A model generated the notes under the pieces. That model did no database searches. It was not told the origin of the DNA and worked only from the letters and a program-made list of their open reading frames with translations. A stretch of 64,000 nt of DNA from the NCBI RefSeq assembly GCF_047663525.1, contig NC_092589.1, positions 59,577,501 through 59,641,500 on the forward strand, given 5' to 3'. This DNA is from Anas platyrhynchos. Lineage: Eukaryota > Chordata > Aves > Anseriformes > Anatidae. The translations under genes were made by a program, and so were the position numbers. This document shows, in pieces, positions 49,401 through 63,400 of this stretch (the first letter of the stretch is position 1; each line of letters begins with the position of its first letter).

Positions 49401-50936
49401 CCCTTCCTTAAATAAGGACTGTTGTGTGGCTGTCCCTTGTAAAACGCCTTGAAATCCATGTATGAAGTCAAACCTAACACTGAAAAATCACCAACAGTAT
49501 GCATTTCTAACAACCTCCAAAAGCTATCCTAAAATTAAACAAAAACACACACATTCACTCATGAATATTATAATTAGATAAAGCTGTCTGAAAAGAACGC
49601 ATTTCCAGTATGTCTTTTTTACAATTTGCCTTTTTATTTTTATTTTCAGTTTTGGACCAAATCAGAACAAACTCGGAAGTGATTAATATTTCCTGCAACT
49701 GGGATGTTCCAAGGAAAGGAAAACAAAAAAGAAACAAAATAAAAAACACAGAAATACCAAAGAAGGACAGTTTCAAAAAAAAAAATAAATTACATTCCCA
49801 AGTGAATCATGCACTGTAGACAATGGGTGCCTCAGGTAGGAGGTAAGGAGGAAAAGAAAATTAATCTTGCAGGATGCCTGCAGAGAACCAGATGCACCTC
49901 ATGCATTTAAATTACTATTCCTCTTCTTTTTTTATATTTTTTTTCTATTTTTTTAACCCTAACCCTTAGCCAAAATTCCAGATTCTGTAGTTATTTTATG
50001 TCAGGAAGAGCAATTAATGATAAGAGAGGTGGACATCATTGTAGTGAGCTGGAGGTGGCCACTCAGAAGGGGCAGCTCCAACCCCGGGAGGTTTTCCCAG
50101 GCCAAAACATGTCCTTGGCCATCCCTTCTGGCTCTCAGGCAGGGCTCATGGGGACACCATGCAGGCAGTGGGTCAGGATGACGCATGCAGGGTTGTGCTG
50201 GGTAAAGGTGGTCAATAACTTCCCACAGGCGTCAGCAGCATCTCGGCCTCACACAGCAGCCACTGCTGGGTCTCAACACACCTCCACGCAACCTGAACCT
50301 TCTGTGTTGCTGCAAGAAGAAGCCTGTTGTTTAACTCCAGAGGAAAAGCGGATCATGTGTCACAGATGATCTCACCAGGAAACATGCACAAACTCAGTAC
50401 AAATGAAAATAGGGAAAACGCAGTATAGATACAAATTCCAGAACCCAAAATAATCTGGTACCAGGCAAAAAGGAGAAACTAGAAGAAAATTGAGAGGGCT
50501 TTTTCATTCTCTAATGCCATCACTCCTGGATTTCTCCAAGTGACTCTGGGGTGGATCATTAAGACTCCTTTCTTTGCTGTCATATAGGCAGAGGCACCAC
50601 AGGAAAGTGAGCTCGGTGTTGGGAACCATGGGGATGCTGCGGTGTCCTTCATTGTGGTAAGACTCCACAGAGCTTTACGGAGGATAACCCCAGGTACATG
50701 ATCAGATGGGCAGAGAGAGTGAGAGTTACCTTCAGTCTTTGGAAAAACTGAGGATGGCTGAAGTTGCTTGGAAAAAATGAGCTTTTTTTTTTCTCCAAGT
50801 TTTCTCATCTCTAATAAGCAAGAGTACTTGTGTCAGGTATTGACTTTAGTTTTAGGTTGCAGTGTTGTTCAGTGCTCTGGTACAGAAGTCAAATATATTT
50901 AACGGCCAGGCCTGTAAATCCTCTGCAGTGAAACAG

Positions 50937-50964
50937 AAAAAAAAAAAAAAAAAAAAAAAAAAAA
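50937..50964 (+). repeat. Poly-A run (28 nt)
   Basis: 28 uninterrupted A. No retrocopied gene or SINE body is recognised just upstream. Confidence 0.9.
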
Positions 50965-51369
50965 GGAAGTTACAGAACAAAGACCAGCTAATGGGAGTAT
51001 ATGCATGAACAGCCTGTAGCGTTTTCTCATTAACTGCTGTGCTGATTTATATTGTTGTCATCACAATCTTTTGGTATTGTTTCATTATATTCACTGAATA
51101 TTGTTACAATTAGACTGAAATTTGTCTTCATGAGAGACATTGCCCTCGCTGGAAGCATGATATTCCTGGGCAACCTGTGATACAATTTGGCACTCAAAGC
51201 TGCCAGCTCACGCCTGCTCTATCTTCATCACTCTGCATAGGGTGAGTTTAACCCAGTGGTTTCAAAATACCCCTGTCTGCACTAATCCCTCGGATAAAAG
51301 GCAGACACAGACCTTTGCACAGTACTGAGAAAGGGAAGATGCAGACACCCCCTGCCCGCGGCTCCCTGG

Positions 51370-51422
51370 TGCAGGAAGGAGGATGAAGGATGAAGAAGGA
51401 TGAGGATGAAGGATGGAGGCTG
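51370..51422 (+). repeat. Purine minisatellite (GGATGAA-type)
   Basis: Imperfect repeats of GGATGAA/GAAGGAT form a purine-only strand about 50 bp long. Confidence 0.7.
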
Positions 51423-52190
51423 GCCGCTGTTGCTGGCTTTCATGCTCACACTGCCAACAGCAGCCCAGGGGATGTATGCATGTGTTGTGACTCTCACACT
51501 CTGCACATCAGACATTTTAAAAAGACCAAATAATCATTATTTCACTTTGCCACCTTAGTAAATACTGTTACCCTCACCTTACCTACAGGAAAAACGAGTC
51601 ATCAAGCTATTGCCAAAAGAGCTGGGGCCAGTGCCAGGACTGGGAAACAGGTATCCAGAGTCTCAAGTTTGCTGGCATTTGCCCAGCTTCTCTCAGACAA
51701 CAAAACTGATTTCCCATGGAGTCAGACTCCATTTGGCTCCTCTACAACAGAGGAAGGTTGCAGCCAACCTGTCCTGATATCCCATGGGTTGTCCTGGGCA
51801 GCAGGACCCTGCAGAATCCCCCTCTTTGCCAGGAGCACATTGAGCTTCCTAGCATTTGGCTTCTCCTCGATCATTCATCACTTGTTGGGAGGAGCTGAGG
51901 GCTTGAGGAGCCACATCAGTCAATGCTCTGTGAGGGATTCTGGATAAAAGTGCAGGTCCCTGCCTCTCTCCATGGGAGTCTACATTTGATGACTCAAGTC
52001 CCGCCTTTTAGCCCTGCAGCCCCATGCAGTAGCAACAGAGGCTTCCAGTTGCATCTATAAAACCAAAGCAGCAGGCACAAAAAATAACACTGACAAGCTG
52101 TGAAGACAAGCTAATGTTTCATTTCTATTTAATTTGCAGAATTTTGCATACATGCATGCAAACTTAGGTGCAGATTAATGTTTCTAATTA

Positions 52191-52215
52191 AAAATAAATA
52201 AATAAATAAATAATA
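52191..52215 (+). repeat. AAAT microsatellite
   Basis: Five to six tandem AAAT/AATA units. Confidence 0.85.
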
Positions 52216-55200
52216 ACAGTAGCCTGGACTTTTCTTCAACTCAAGTGTCACAGAAGATGTTTCGCAGGTCCCATATCCACCCCTGTCCTTTTCAAAGGCA
52301 GACCAATGCAAACGTCTTGCCCCTGTAAGTTGTAAGTCAGCTCGCCCTGCAGACTTGCTGCCTGTAAACCCACGAGACTGCCTGTCTTGAAAAAAGCCGG
52401 CAGGTGTTGTTCAGCTTGCAGTGCTTCCCTCTTGCAACAGAACAAGGAAAGAAAATATTATAAATAAATGAACAGACAAACAAACATCAAACTTCGCAGA
52501 GAAAACAAATGCTTGGCCAAGCCTGGAACTCTGAGGGAGACACCAGCTGATTTATCCTACTAACACATCAGTAATTCTCCATGCTACAAAAAAAAAGTCT
52601 GGTTCAGCTTGTTTGCTGTCCTGGCTTTGGGGCTGAAATCCCCCAGCCACATCCTCAGGAAGGAATCCCTTTATCAAAAAACCTGTGCTCTTTGCATTGC
52701 AAGTACTGCACGTAGCTGATATTGCCCTTCCACGATACCCTTTAGGTGACTGGCTGTAGCAGTGAGCCAGCAATGTGGCAACAGCAGAATTTAGCCCTGG
52801 TTTGATGGGATAAGGCAAGTACAGATAATCTGTCACATTTGGGAGGGCTAAGAACAATGAGGAGGTCTCTGTGGATATTAGTAGCTCAGTGGGAAAACTC
52901 TGTGGATCTATGAGAAAACAAATGTGATACAACAAAGGGAATATGAGGTAGAGACAGGGATTTGAACCTGGCCTGAGGAGTCCACCTCCAGACAGAACCA
53001 GCACAAGTGACATTGGCGTCTGTGTACACAAGGACAGTGAGGACACATCTTGTGCTTGCAGCTGGCTGGGGAAGGCTATCAGCTCTGCCTATTTCTTTCT
53101 GGAAAGTAAAAAAGGCACCCTGTTCTGCATTAAAAATGAAAATAATAAAAATGCAAAACTGGATAATTTCCACACTGGACACTTCTTAGCCCACCTGTGC
53201 AAATACCTTTGTATCCATTGGTAACAAATCCCCAAGGTCCATCTGCTTCCAGCCAACACACCAACACCCCCTGATCTAGCTCTGCGTGCTCTTACTTTAT
53301 GCCCCTTCATTTTACCAGATCATAGAAAGGGAGGAGGAGGGAGAAATCCATGGGATTTACTTTAATCCCTGAATGCAGCTTTGGATCTGCTTTGTATGGT
53401 GTCTGACCCATCCCCTTGCCTGTAGGAGCAATGCCCCATGCTGAACGGGTGACTCGATCCTACCCATGAGAGGAACGAGGAGAGAAGGAAGGGCAGCAAG
53501 AAACAGAGGCACTGTGTGGTTTAGGTAAGCATACTACAGCAGAGGCAGTGTTTGTGATTTATGCCAAAAGATTTCCACCAGTTTTCTTGGCTTTTTTTTT
53601 TTTCTTTATCTAAAACTTGCTGAAGTAAGGAGGCAGAGTGCGATTTTACAGACTCAGACACATTTAGCTGAATGATAGAGCAAAAAGCTTGGGAAATACC
53701 TTTCACATTCAAATGCACAAAATAATATGGCTTGTAGTTTGTATCAGCCTGGCTTTCTGCATGCCTAGGATTTAAATGTAAATCTTTGCCAAACGTAGGA
53801 GTTTTTAAGAGTGTTAATCACATAGCCCTTTTTACAGCGTGCGAAGTGATTTGAAGTCATTGGGGAGCATTAATACCTCGCGGGGAGAGTTCCAGGTTGG
53901 AAGACTGCAGTTGCAGCACTGCTGAAGGATATAAATCACTTCAGCTACAGTGGAATGTGATGATTCGAAACCATCAGCTTTGGAAATGGAAAAAAGGCGT
54001 GATCTTGAAAGATTCAAACCGCTTTGAATATGCTGAGCCCAGTCCTCCAGCTCCGATTGAGACATATGCAACAAACATCAAAGCACAAGCTGTGAGATCA
54101 AATACTTTCTGCTGGAAAACTTTCAGTAAAACTTAGCCTTTCTAGCTCTGCATGTATTTAGAAACACTGGGCCTAATTGTACAGCAGTTTGCACTTGGCG
54201 TAATCATTACTGTTGTGCAAACTGAGCATAAAACACCTCTTTTGATCCAGTAATAATTGTACATCATTTTGCCATCTTCGTGAGGTGCAAAGCCATGGTG
54301 AACGAGTGCTTTTATTCTGTAAGGAGAAAGAAGTTAGAGTGACACTTTTCTCACTTCCACAAGATTGCCAGGCTATAATAAGCAGGAAAAGATGGCAAAA
54401 CGAAGGGTGCCTGCAAAATTGTGGAAGTTACATAAAATGGAAGTAGAAAAAATGGAAGCACAGCAGCTTCACTCCCACTAGTAACATCAGATGGAGAGCA
54501 GGTAAACATCATCATCTTTACTGTTTTGTCCTTTAACCTTGCTCACAGTCAGTCTTGAGAACTGCAGGGAAAGCACAGCTTGCAACTGTTTTATGTGTTA
54601 TTTATGCTAGACCTGCCCTGCCTGAGAGCTCTAGTGTACTAATGGGAAATTTTAAGAAAGGAAAGCTCTAAACAGGATTCAAGAACAAATAGTTGTCAAT
54701 TATTGATGCTCAGTATGATGTAATTAGTGACAGTGGATCAGACAGGATGCTTTTAAACATTCCACTCACTTCTTAAAGCCATCGTTTATCCTCAGAGAAG
54801 ACTAAGATTACTAAATTTCTAAGCATACCAAAATCATTCTTCTCCTGAACAAGTTTCTCTGCATTTTGCCATGACTTAGTTCAGCAGTAAAGCTGGTAGG
54901 AGAGCAAACTGGACTTGTATGTGCAGGTTGTGAGGAGCTGTGCATTCAGCTCAGTTAGTATTTGCTATTGCAAAAGATGTCTGACCTTTTTGGAGGAGCT
55001 CAGTCGCTACTGCTGCCTTGTAGCAAGCCTCTGCAAGTTTGGAGGGGAATGGTGACAAATGCTCTGCCAGCCTTCCACAGAACTCCATTCAAGCTGGGAT
55101 GACAAGCAGGATTTTCTAGGTTGCCACGGACCTTCTGCCATCAGCATTTGCACACACAAGATCCTGCTGAAATAACTGAGCAGAAGCCCTATCAAAGACA

Positions 55201-56640
55201 AGAAATTGCATATTTTATATCCTTGGGAAATGCATATGCATTAAATATACCTCTGTGCAAGAGTGTGCACGCATAAGCATACGTGTATATATGCTTATCG
55301 ATATGTAACTATCGATACTGATATGTATATATGCTCTTACTAAACACACTACTTACATAATGTGCTCTAAACTGAGGTTAAACATGTCAGAATTATCAAT
55401 GATACCTTCCACGCAGCCCTAGTTCAGTTTCTTGTATACGTGCAATGGAAGATAACCTTTAATTATTATTATTATTATTTTCCACAGGGATCTTGTCATG
55501 TGGTGAAAACTGTGAAAAGGAATAGAAGCAAGACTGGGAAGTAATGATGCTCCTTGCTTCATTTGCTCCATCATGTAGGAAATGAAACTTCTGCAAAGAC
55601 CAAAAGCAGGAGTATAAAGCAAGTGAATATTTCAAAATAAAATTCAGTTGTATGCCTGCAACTACTACAGACTTCCTCCCCAACCATAACCACAGCTCTC
55701 TCACTCTCTTTCACTGGCAGTGAATCTACAGTTTAGACAGGGCAAAGAAGTATGAGAGTCAGTATAATATGGGCCAGTATTGCAGCATCTGTCTGATGCA
55801 AGACTGAATCTAAGAAAAGGAAGGTACAAAAACAGGACACAGCACCAAGTGGGATTATGTAGCTATTAATATCCTAACTCCATGTGATATGGTACAGTTC
55901 TTCCATAATAGAAAATTTTCAGTTGGCAAAATTCCCCTGGGGCATCTTCTAAGCTCCACGGTAACGTGTGAAACACCCAAGTTTTCTGAAAGACCAGTCA
56001 CTTTGTTTGAAAACAACTACAGAAAGTGCTTCCCCAGTTCTCCTTGCCATAACCACCTGTAAGATAGAAGACTGTATCAGATGTGAGTCAAGTAACTGTT
56101 CATAGCACCCAGTAAGAGATAAAGACTTGAAAGCATCTCTGCAGTGCTCCTGACCAGGGGACCACTCTACGTGGAGAACTCAGTGACCCACATCAGTGAA
56201 CCTGAGCAGTCCAACAGCACATGTGCTGCTTGTGCTGCTCGTACAGAGTGATTTTGGGGGCTGCGTTGTGCTGCCCACACCCTAGGCCACAGGACAAACC
56301 CGGCCACCTCGCCGCAGCAGAGGAACCTGCAGGCATCTCTCACTCACTGCTGGCAATTAGGCCACCTGTGTGGCCTTGCCTTTGACTGGGAATGCAGCAA
56401 CAAGTTCTCATAAGAATACGGTTTAGGAATAGGGTTGTTTTCTTGTAAAGAAAATATCTCAGAGGGCCAAAGAGGAGGAACCTCTCCATGGAGGGGATTT
56501 GCACAGCATGTTGTGGAAAAATCCATCTGGGGCCTGCCAGATGCTGCATAAATACCTGGTGTCCATCATCTCAATTACTCACTATTTATATTCCTCTCTT
56601 TATTGTGCATCATTAAAATGGATGTTTTATGAAGCCACTT

Positions 56641-56696
56641 GTCCCCTTCTACTCATGAGGTCCCACCTGGGGTACTGCATCCAGGTCTGCATGCAT
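56641..56696 (+). mobile_element. Short CR1 ORF2 fragment
   Basis: The stretch 'cccttctactcatgaggtcccacctggggtactgcatccaggtctg' matches the CR1 block 'gtgccctctactctgc..gaggccccacctggagtactg..tccag' in sense. It is cut off on both sides. Confidence 0.65.
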
Positions 56697-59526
56697 AGAC
56701 ATATCAAAGAAACAATATTTATTTCAAAGAATTTCCAGCAAAAATCACTGGTGCTATCCAGAAAGGCAGATGGCTGTCTCTTTGATCAGCTACCTTTAAC
56801 TTTTTCCAGCGATGGAAGAGACAGCCACCCTTTTGGGCAGTCACCCCATAAGCCACATCTCAGAGCTGTGGTGGAGAAGCAGCACGCTGCGTGCCACCGA
56901 GCAAGGAGGAGCAGGGTGGGTGTCCCCACACCATGTCCCCCCACTCCACTTCCCCACCTCATCACTGTGGGCAGGACTGGGATGCTCACATGGCAGGGGT
57001 TAAAATCACAATAAAAGACTGCATCTAGAATGTTATTTAATGTCTGAGCTGTGGCCTTGGTACCATCCATGGTATGGTGTCACTAATCCATAGTACAGTG
57101 CCACTAACTGTGGTTAGCCATGAAGCCATAAGGTCATGACATTATGCCTGGATGTCTCACAAACTACTTGTGCAGAGGATGTGGACATGCATAAATAATG
57201 AATGCAGTTATTATATCTGTGATTTTCATTCTGACTGTCCCCTTGCTTCTGTAGCCATGGTCATACTTTTGTAGCATACAAATGGCCCCATTGACTGCTA
57301 AACACTGGCAAAAATAAATGTCCTGTGAAATCCAGAAATATTCTTAGAAATTTGATGCAAAAAATGTATTTTTCTTGTGACCTCACCTTAACCATAGAAT
57401 ACCCTCAGGTTTTAGATTTTAAAAACCTTGCCCTCATCCTGTAGAAAGTAGCTTGAAGACATGACCCATTTGCAGTCAGAAAAAAAAGGATAGCTAAGAA
57501 GAGACTCAGCCACTCTTTACAAAAGAACTTTCTAAAACCTCATCTTTACATCAGCCTCTCCATATTTTCACAGCCTGACTCATAAAATGCTGAGTGTGTG
57601 TGGGAGAGGTAGAGTGGGAGTGAAGGGATGGCACTGCCATTTTAAAAATGATTATAAATAGATAAAACACCAACTGTCTGCATTTTACCCTCAAGACATC
57701 ATTAACTGGCCAAGATTGTTGCTATCATCTATAGCCTGTAATAACATAGATGGGCAAAGATGATTAGTTTTCCTTCTTAAATTTAAAGGAGACTGTCATA
57801 AAGCTTGACAGCAACACACACATACACACATTGCAAGGTATGGCACAAATCAGGATTTTTGTAGACAGTTTCAGTTATGTTTCTTTTTTCACTTAAAATG
57901 GAGATCAACATAGCAACTTTAAAAAGGCACTTGCCTGATTGCTAGCAGTATGTATTAAGGAAGAATTCACAGTATCGTTTACTTTGCATTGTTTATACCA
58001 TTTATTTCCTCTTACTTCTGTAGAAATAAGCTGGTTTCGATTTCGTTTCTGCAGAACTGCAGAGTGCATCATGTCTCACCCCAGCTTTCCTGCAGCAGTG
58101 CATCTTGACTGTGCTCGGGCTGCAGACCTCAGGGGAATGCGTAACTTCTAAACTCAAAAGCAGAGCCAGCTGTGTTTGGCTGTTTTAAAAATGTAACAGA
58201 AGTATGTTGGCTATAGGCCTAAACAAAGTGATGATAATGCGACTTGTGGCTTTGTCATTTTTTTTTTAACCTTTCATTTTCTAGCCTGCATATTGTTAGA
58301 CTTGTATTCAATAATGTCAGCAAAACTGTCGAGATCCTTATTAGGACATGCATTTATGCATGGGGTCCCGAGGACAATTAGGAGCTCTTTTCCTCACTGT
58401 GCAAGGTATTTGACAGGGAACCAGGCTGATGCAGGCTGCAGGCTGCCAAATGTGTTTATAGAGAAGAAAACAATTCTGAGAAGCCACACCATGGCCGTTC
58501 CCCTCTATCTAGCCAGCTGCCTGGGCTTGTTTAAACGTAATACAATACAAATGTAAATACACAAAGCGTGCATTGTTTTCTGCGAGGCAAAGTAAGACGG
58601 GGGTTCGGGAATCTCACCCTGGTGCATTTGCTTGAGCAAGTTGTTTCCTTCACTGTGGTTAGCAGAGAAGCCCTGACCAACTCCCCGAGGAGCCTGAGGC
58701 ACAAGCTTTTATAAAGTGCTCTCTCTCCATCTGCTGACATGTTTTCTAGCACACTCCGTGCCATGCAGAAGGTAAGCACGTAGCTCCAGCAGATACCTGA
58801 GCTCACCTGCTCCAAGCATGCTCCTGCCCCCTCCAAACCAGAATGATTTGCCCAGGTAATGAAAAGTCTCTTGGTGGATCCTCATGAAGATTTCTGTATG
58901 GGGATGAGTGTCCATGCTTCCCAGCACAGATCCTGGGGGAATTCAGGCATGAGTGTGTGCTGATCCCTCACAGACATAGATCTGAGACGAGCACTTTGAT
59001 ATTCTAACACAAATAAGGTGGCAATATCTCTGGCTATATGGAGTCTCATGCGACTTTAGGTTCCCATCAAAGTTTTCCAGTCAGAATTTAGATGCCTATG
59101 GACTTGTAGCTGCCTGAGTACCATGTAGATGCTATGAATCACATTCTTGAATTTAAGTACTCAAATACAACCAAATATACCAATAATGCAGTTATTTCCA
59201 TAATTGACTTCTGTTCTGCTGTGACAAAGTGCTGAATTCCTATGAGATGGTGTTGATTGTCTTCAGCTTCAGTTGTTTCTCTTTTTTTTCCTTTTTTTTC
59301 TTTTTTTTTCTCTTTTTTTTCTCTCTTTTTTTTTTCCTAAGAAAACTGAAAGCAGACATCCACTAAAATCATACTATGTTTCAAATTACCATTTTTTAAA
59401 GAAAGTTTTTTAGAACATTACCTACAGAGACAGACAAGAGCCTCTTGACTAGTACAAAGACCTGGCAATTGGATGTCACCTTTCACCAAAGCTTCACAGA
59501 ACACCTGCAAGGTATAAACTCTCAAT
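56697..59526. other. Intergenic DNA, no gene recognised
   Basis: AT-rich non-coding sequence with a small CA repeat near 57,810-57,830 and a T-rich tract at 59,280-59,337. Confidence 0.5.
59280..59337 (+). repeat. T-rich low-complexity tract
   Basis: Runs of 7-9 T separated by single or paired C (TCTTTTTTTT-type units). Confidence 0.9.
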
Positions 59527-60410
59527 TCACAGAATCATAAAATATCCTGAGTTAGAGGGTTCCTGGCTCCTCACAGGGCCACCCAGATATCAGACCCTCT
59601 GAGCGTTGTCCAAATGCTTCTTGAACTCTGTCAGGCTTCGTGCCAAGACCACTGCCCTGGGGAGCCTGTCCCAGTGCCTGACCCCCCTCCGGGTGCAGAA
59701 CCTTTCCTTAACCCCCAGCCTGACCCTCCCCTGTCCCAGCTCCATGCCGTTCCCTCGGGTCCTGTCGCTGTCCCCAGAGAGCAGAGCTCAGCGCCTGCCC
59801 CTCCACTCCCCTCGTGAGGGAGCTGCAGGCCGCCATGAGGCCTCCCCTCAGCCTGCTCTGCTCGGGGCTGAACAAACCAAGGGACCTCAGCTTCTCTTCA
59901 TATATCTTGCCCTCAATATCTTTGTAGCCCTCCTTTGGATGCTCTCTAATAGTTTTATGTCCTTCTATTTTAGTGCCCAAACCTGCACACACTGCTCGAG
60001 GTGAGGCTACATCATTGCAGAGCAGAGCTGGACAACCCTTTCCCTTGACCAGCTCGCAATGCCATGCCTGATGCACTGCAGGACATGGTTGACCCTTTGG
60101 CTACCATATTGAATCATGTTCAACTTGATGTCAACCAGAATCCCCAAATACCTTTCTGTGGGGCTGCTCTCCAGCCTCTAGTTCCCTGGTTTGTATGTGT
60201 ATCCAGGGTTGCCCCATGTCAGGTGCAGAATCTGGCACCTGCTCTTGTTAAACTTCATGCAGGTGGTGATTGCCCAGCCCTATCATTTGTCAAGATTTCT
60301 TTGCAAGGCCTCTGTACCCTCGAGGGAGTCAACAGCTCCTCCCAATTTAGTGTCATCTGAAGACTTACTTAGTTTACCTTCGAGTCCTGCATCCAGATTA
60401 TTTAAATTCC
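59527..60410 (-). mobile_element. CR1 LINE, 5'-truncated and degenerate
   Basis: Minus-strand orientation. The 3' end begins with 'cacagaatcataaaatatcctgagtt', then the CR1 3'UTR and the C-terminal half of ORF2 in reverse: 'ccctggggagcctgtcccagtgcctgacc', 'cctcccctcagcctgctctgctcggggctgaacaaacc', 'gcacctgctcttgttaaacttcatg'. Many stops and indels break the frame, so this copy is old and inactive. Confidence 0.88.
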
Positions 60411-63400
60411 TCCAAAGTGATCTTCTGCAACATTTAGAAGACTTAGAAAAAAACACTAAATGCTGCTCACTATACATATATATATATTTTTTTTTTTTCC
60501 TATAATTGTCATTTACTGAGCAGTTCCCCATCAGGAAGAAACAGTCCACTCTCAAGTACATGCCAATACGTTTACATAACATGCATATACAAATACATGG
60601 TATATGCTATTATCCTGTCTGGAGAACCAACTTTAAGGATGGCAAGGTGGCTGTAAGACTTCCAGTGTCATGCAGTGTTGTATGTGAGTGACCTCCAAAA
60701 AGGAGCAACATCATGAAAATAAATCTGCAGCATTTGTGAAAACATCCGTACCTGGATTTAAGCATTTCTCCAAAAGGATGTTGGGTCAGGACCTGATGGG
60801 ACAAGAGTCTGGAGGTGCTTCTGTAGGTGGTACCACTCCCTCCTTGGGTACCAGCCTGGTGCTTGACCTTCTGGAGTCATGCAGGTGCTCTGCCTGAAAT
60901 AAGCATCATCTGCATGATATCTATGCTGCATCACGAGATAGGACTTCTGGTGTTTTATTCAAAATACCTGCCAGAAGCCTAGCTTCAGTTACTGAAATAT
61001 GCATCTGTATTGTATCTGAGGCTAAAGCTGTACTTAGAGTACTACACTGAACTGCCACCCTCTGGAAAACTTTATTAGAACAACTTCATATTGAGTAGTT
61101 TATGTAACTAGATCTTAAATGTACTGGCTTTTTAGAAACACTGTTAAGCACTTACCCTAGCCTAACCCATACCATTCTTTTTTAAAAAAGGAATACCTGG
61201 AAATATTGACCATACAAATTCTCTGAAATCATTGTACTGGAGCTACTCTTCAGCCTGCTATTGATTTTATTTAAGAATGCTGAAGGTTTAAAAATGCAGA
61301 AGATACCTTTCCTTGAAAATCAAGCCTCAGAAGATCTAAGTTGGTACAAGGGTTGCATCTTTGAGCAAAGGAAGAGTTTTGTTTTTGTGTCAACTGTGAC
61401 ATCAACAGTTTTAACTTCAATCCTGTCTGCACATACTTGAGAGCACTGTAAGTATTTCCTTTGTCCTCGTGTTCTTGTGTTTTTGTCTTTTTTTTTTTTT
61501 TGCAATACACAGTAAATGCATCAAAGGGGTAAATTTGGGTCTTCATTATTAGCTTAGAGTACGGTTTCCAAAGTAAAAAAAAAAAAAAAAAAAAAGAAAA
61601 AAAAGACTTGTCTGTAGGCCAGCACAAACAGAGTATTGTGGCATATATCAGCATCTTCTGGGTTGCGAAACAAACTATACCATACCGACTTTTGTACTGA
61701 GAAGTATTTAGATTTAAATCAGTCATCAGGTCACCAAATTTTTAATCAAGGCAGATCATACGTTGTTCCAGACAGCTGTCAGACATTGAAACATATTTTT
61801 GGTCTAGGGGCTCATTTTCCTTCAAATTGTTTGTTTTTAAGTCTACCCTTCACAGCTGACATTGGGATTAATTCCTTTCTTATACTCCATAAGAAAAAAA
61901 TCCATTTATTACAGAGCAAACACGTGCTGTATTTGCTTGAGAAGGACATGAACACTTTCATAACATTTTGCCAGCTTCCGAAAGAAAAGTATATTAATTT
62001 TTTGTTGTTGTTTGGTTGGCTGGTCTGCTTTAAATCCTTGAAACCGTGATTCCCACCATACACCAGACATCATATATCAGATGGAGGATTTTCAGGCAGT
62101 GGTGAACATGACTCATGCTATACTGTGTAGACCAAACCCTTAGGACTGTTCTCTTATACTAGGAGGGGCTGATATGAAAATATCATTACTGATTAATCTT
62201 TTGATATCGAGTCATAAGGCCAGGCCTGTGACATTCACTGGTTCATGCTACAGTGGCCTAACAAAGGCTCTGCAACTGTTTAAACTTGCTTACTAACTAC
62301 TCGGTGCTGCTGGAGGAGAAGAGAATCTCAGCCTGTTTCTGAAACATCCAACTATGTGTAAATAAAGCTGCTAAGTGTGACTGGCAATATAATCATTTTT
62401 TAGCATAGACGAACTTCCTGCTCCTCCTACTCTTCTTCTTTCATTCAAGTGTTGTTTGTGACAAACCAAGTGAAGACAACCAGCTTTACGCGGATATGAA
62501 TGGCAAAAGTGGCATGGCTGTCACTGAGAGGAATCCCCTGAAGTGGAAAGAACACCTCCAGAAAAGCTTTGGAGGGGAGATGAGAAATAAGCAAAAACAA
62601 CATGCATTTTCAAAATTTGTTCCAACTTGAAAATTGCATAGGAAAGATATTATGGCATATATTTTGACCCTTTCTTTGCTCAAGTTCTCAGCAAAAAAAA
62701 CACGCTCACATGAGAAATAGCTGTGACAGTTGAAGCTGCTACCACCCATTGCCAGAGGTTATACAAACCCGTGCCTCAGCGAATTTACAGCTTAGCCAAA
62801 ACTGCTTTGAAAGGCACGTTTATGTTCAGTCACTGGATTTTGCATGGAAACAGCTGAGGTGATTGCACACGCTCCACTCCACAATTACTCCAACAGGCCC
62901 TGCTGAAGACATACAGTAGTAACATCTTAAATTGCAACAGCTAGATTTGCTTGTCTAACCTTGCTCACAGATTCCACCATGCTCTCATGTCTTACACAGA
63001 TAGGAAACCAAATTAGTTAAGCCACTCTTTAATTTCCTAACATCATCGTATGCAGGCAACCACTCTACTGGTCACTCTTTCATGCTGCTGTCAAAGACTT
63101 CCTGCTCAGGGCAGTTAGGAGATGACACTTGCTATTCTGGAATCACTGGTGCTCCTGGCCAACGTACAAAACCTCCCTCAGACCCACAGCTGGTAAGGTC
63201 ACGAACCTCTCACAGGGGACTGCTGATCATCCTGTTGCTCACAAAAATAGGTAATGGCTTTCCCATACTTAGCTTCTCTATTATTGTGTCAAGTACTCCA
63301 GGAACCACATCTTGTATCCAGGCAGTCAGCTGTGGTAATTGTTTCCTTCACAGAGGTGTGGTCCCACACGTGAAAAAATAAATAAAAAATTAGAAATGAA

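Larger units (their letters stand above)
45697..56640. other. Intergenic DNA, no gene recognised
   Basis: About 11 kb of AT-rich, mostly unique-looking sequence. It includes a C-rich then A-rich tract (about 46,386-46,456), a GAAGGAT-type purine minisatellite (about 51,370-51,422), a 28-A run (50937-50964), an AAAT microsatellite (52191-52215) and an alternating AT/GC palindromic stretch near 55.3 kb. No open frame shows a recognisable protein. The telomere-like CCCTAACCC at about 49,957 is too short to matter. Confidence 0.5.

Noticed and set aside
49953..49970. Telomere-like CCCTAACCC
   Set aside because: Only about one and a half repeat units in T-rich DNA, which is consistent with chance.
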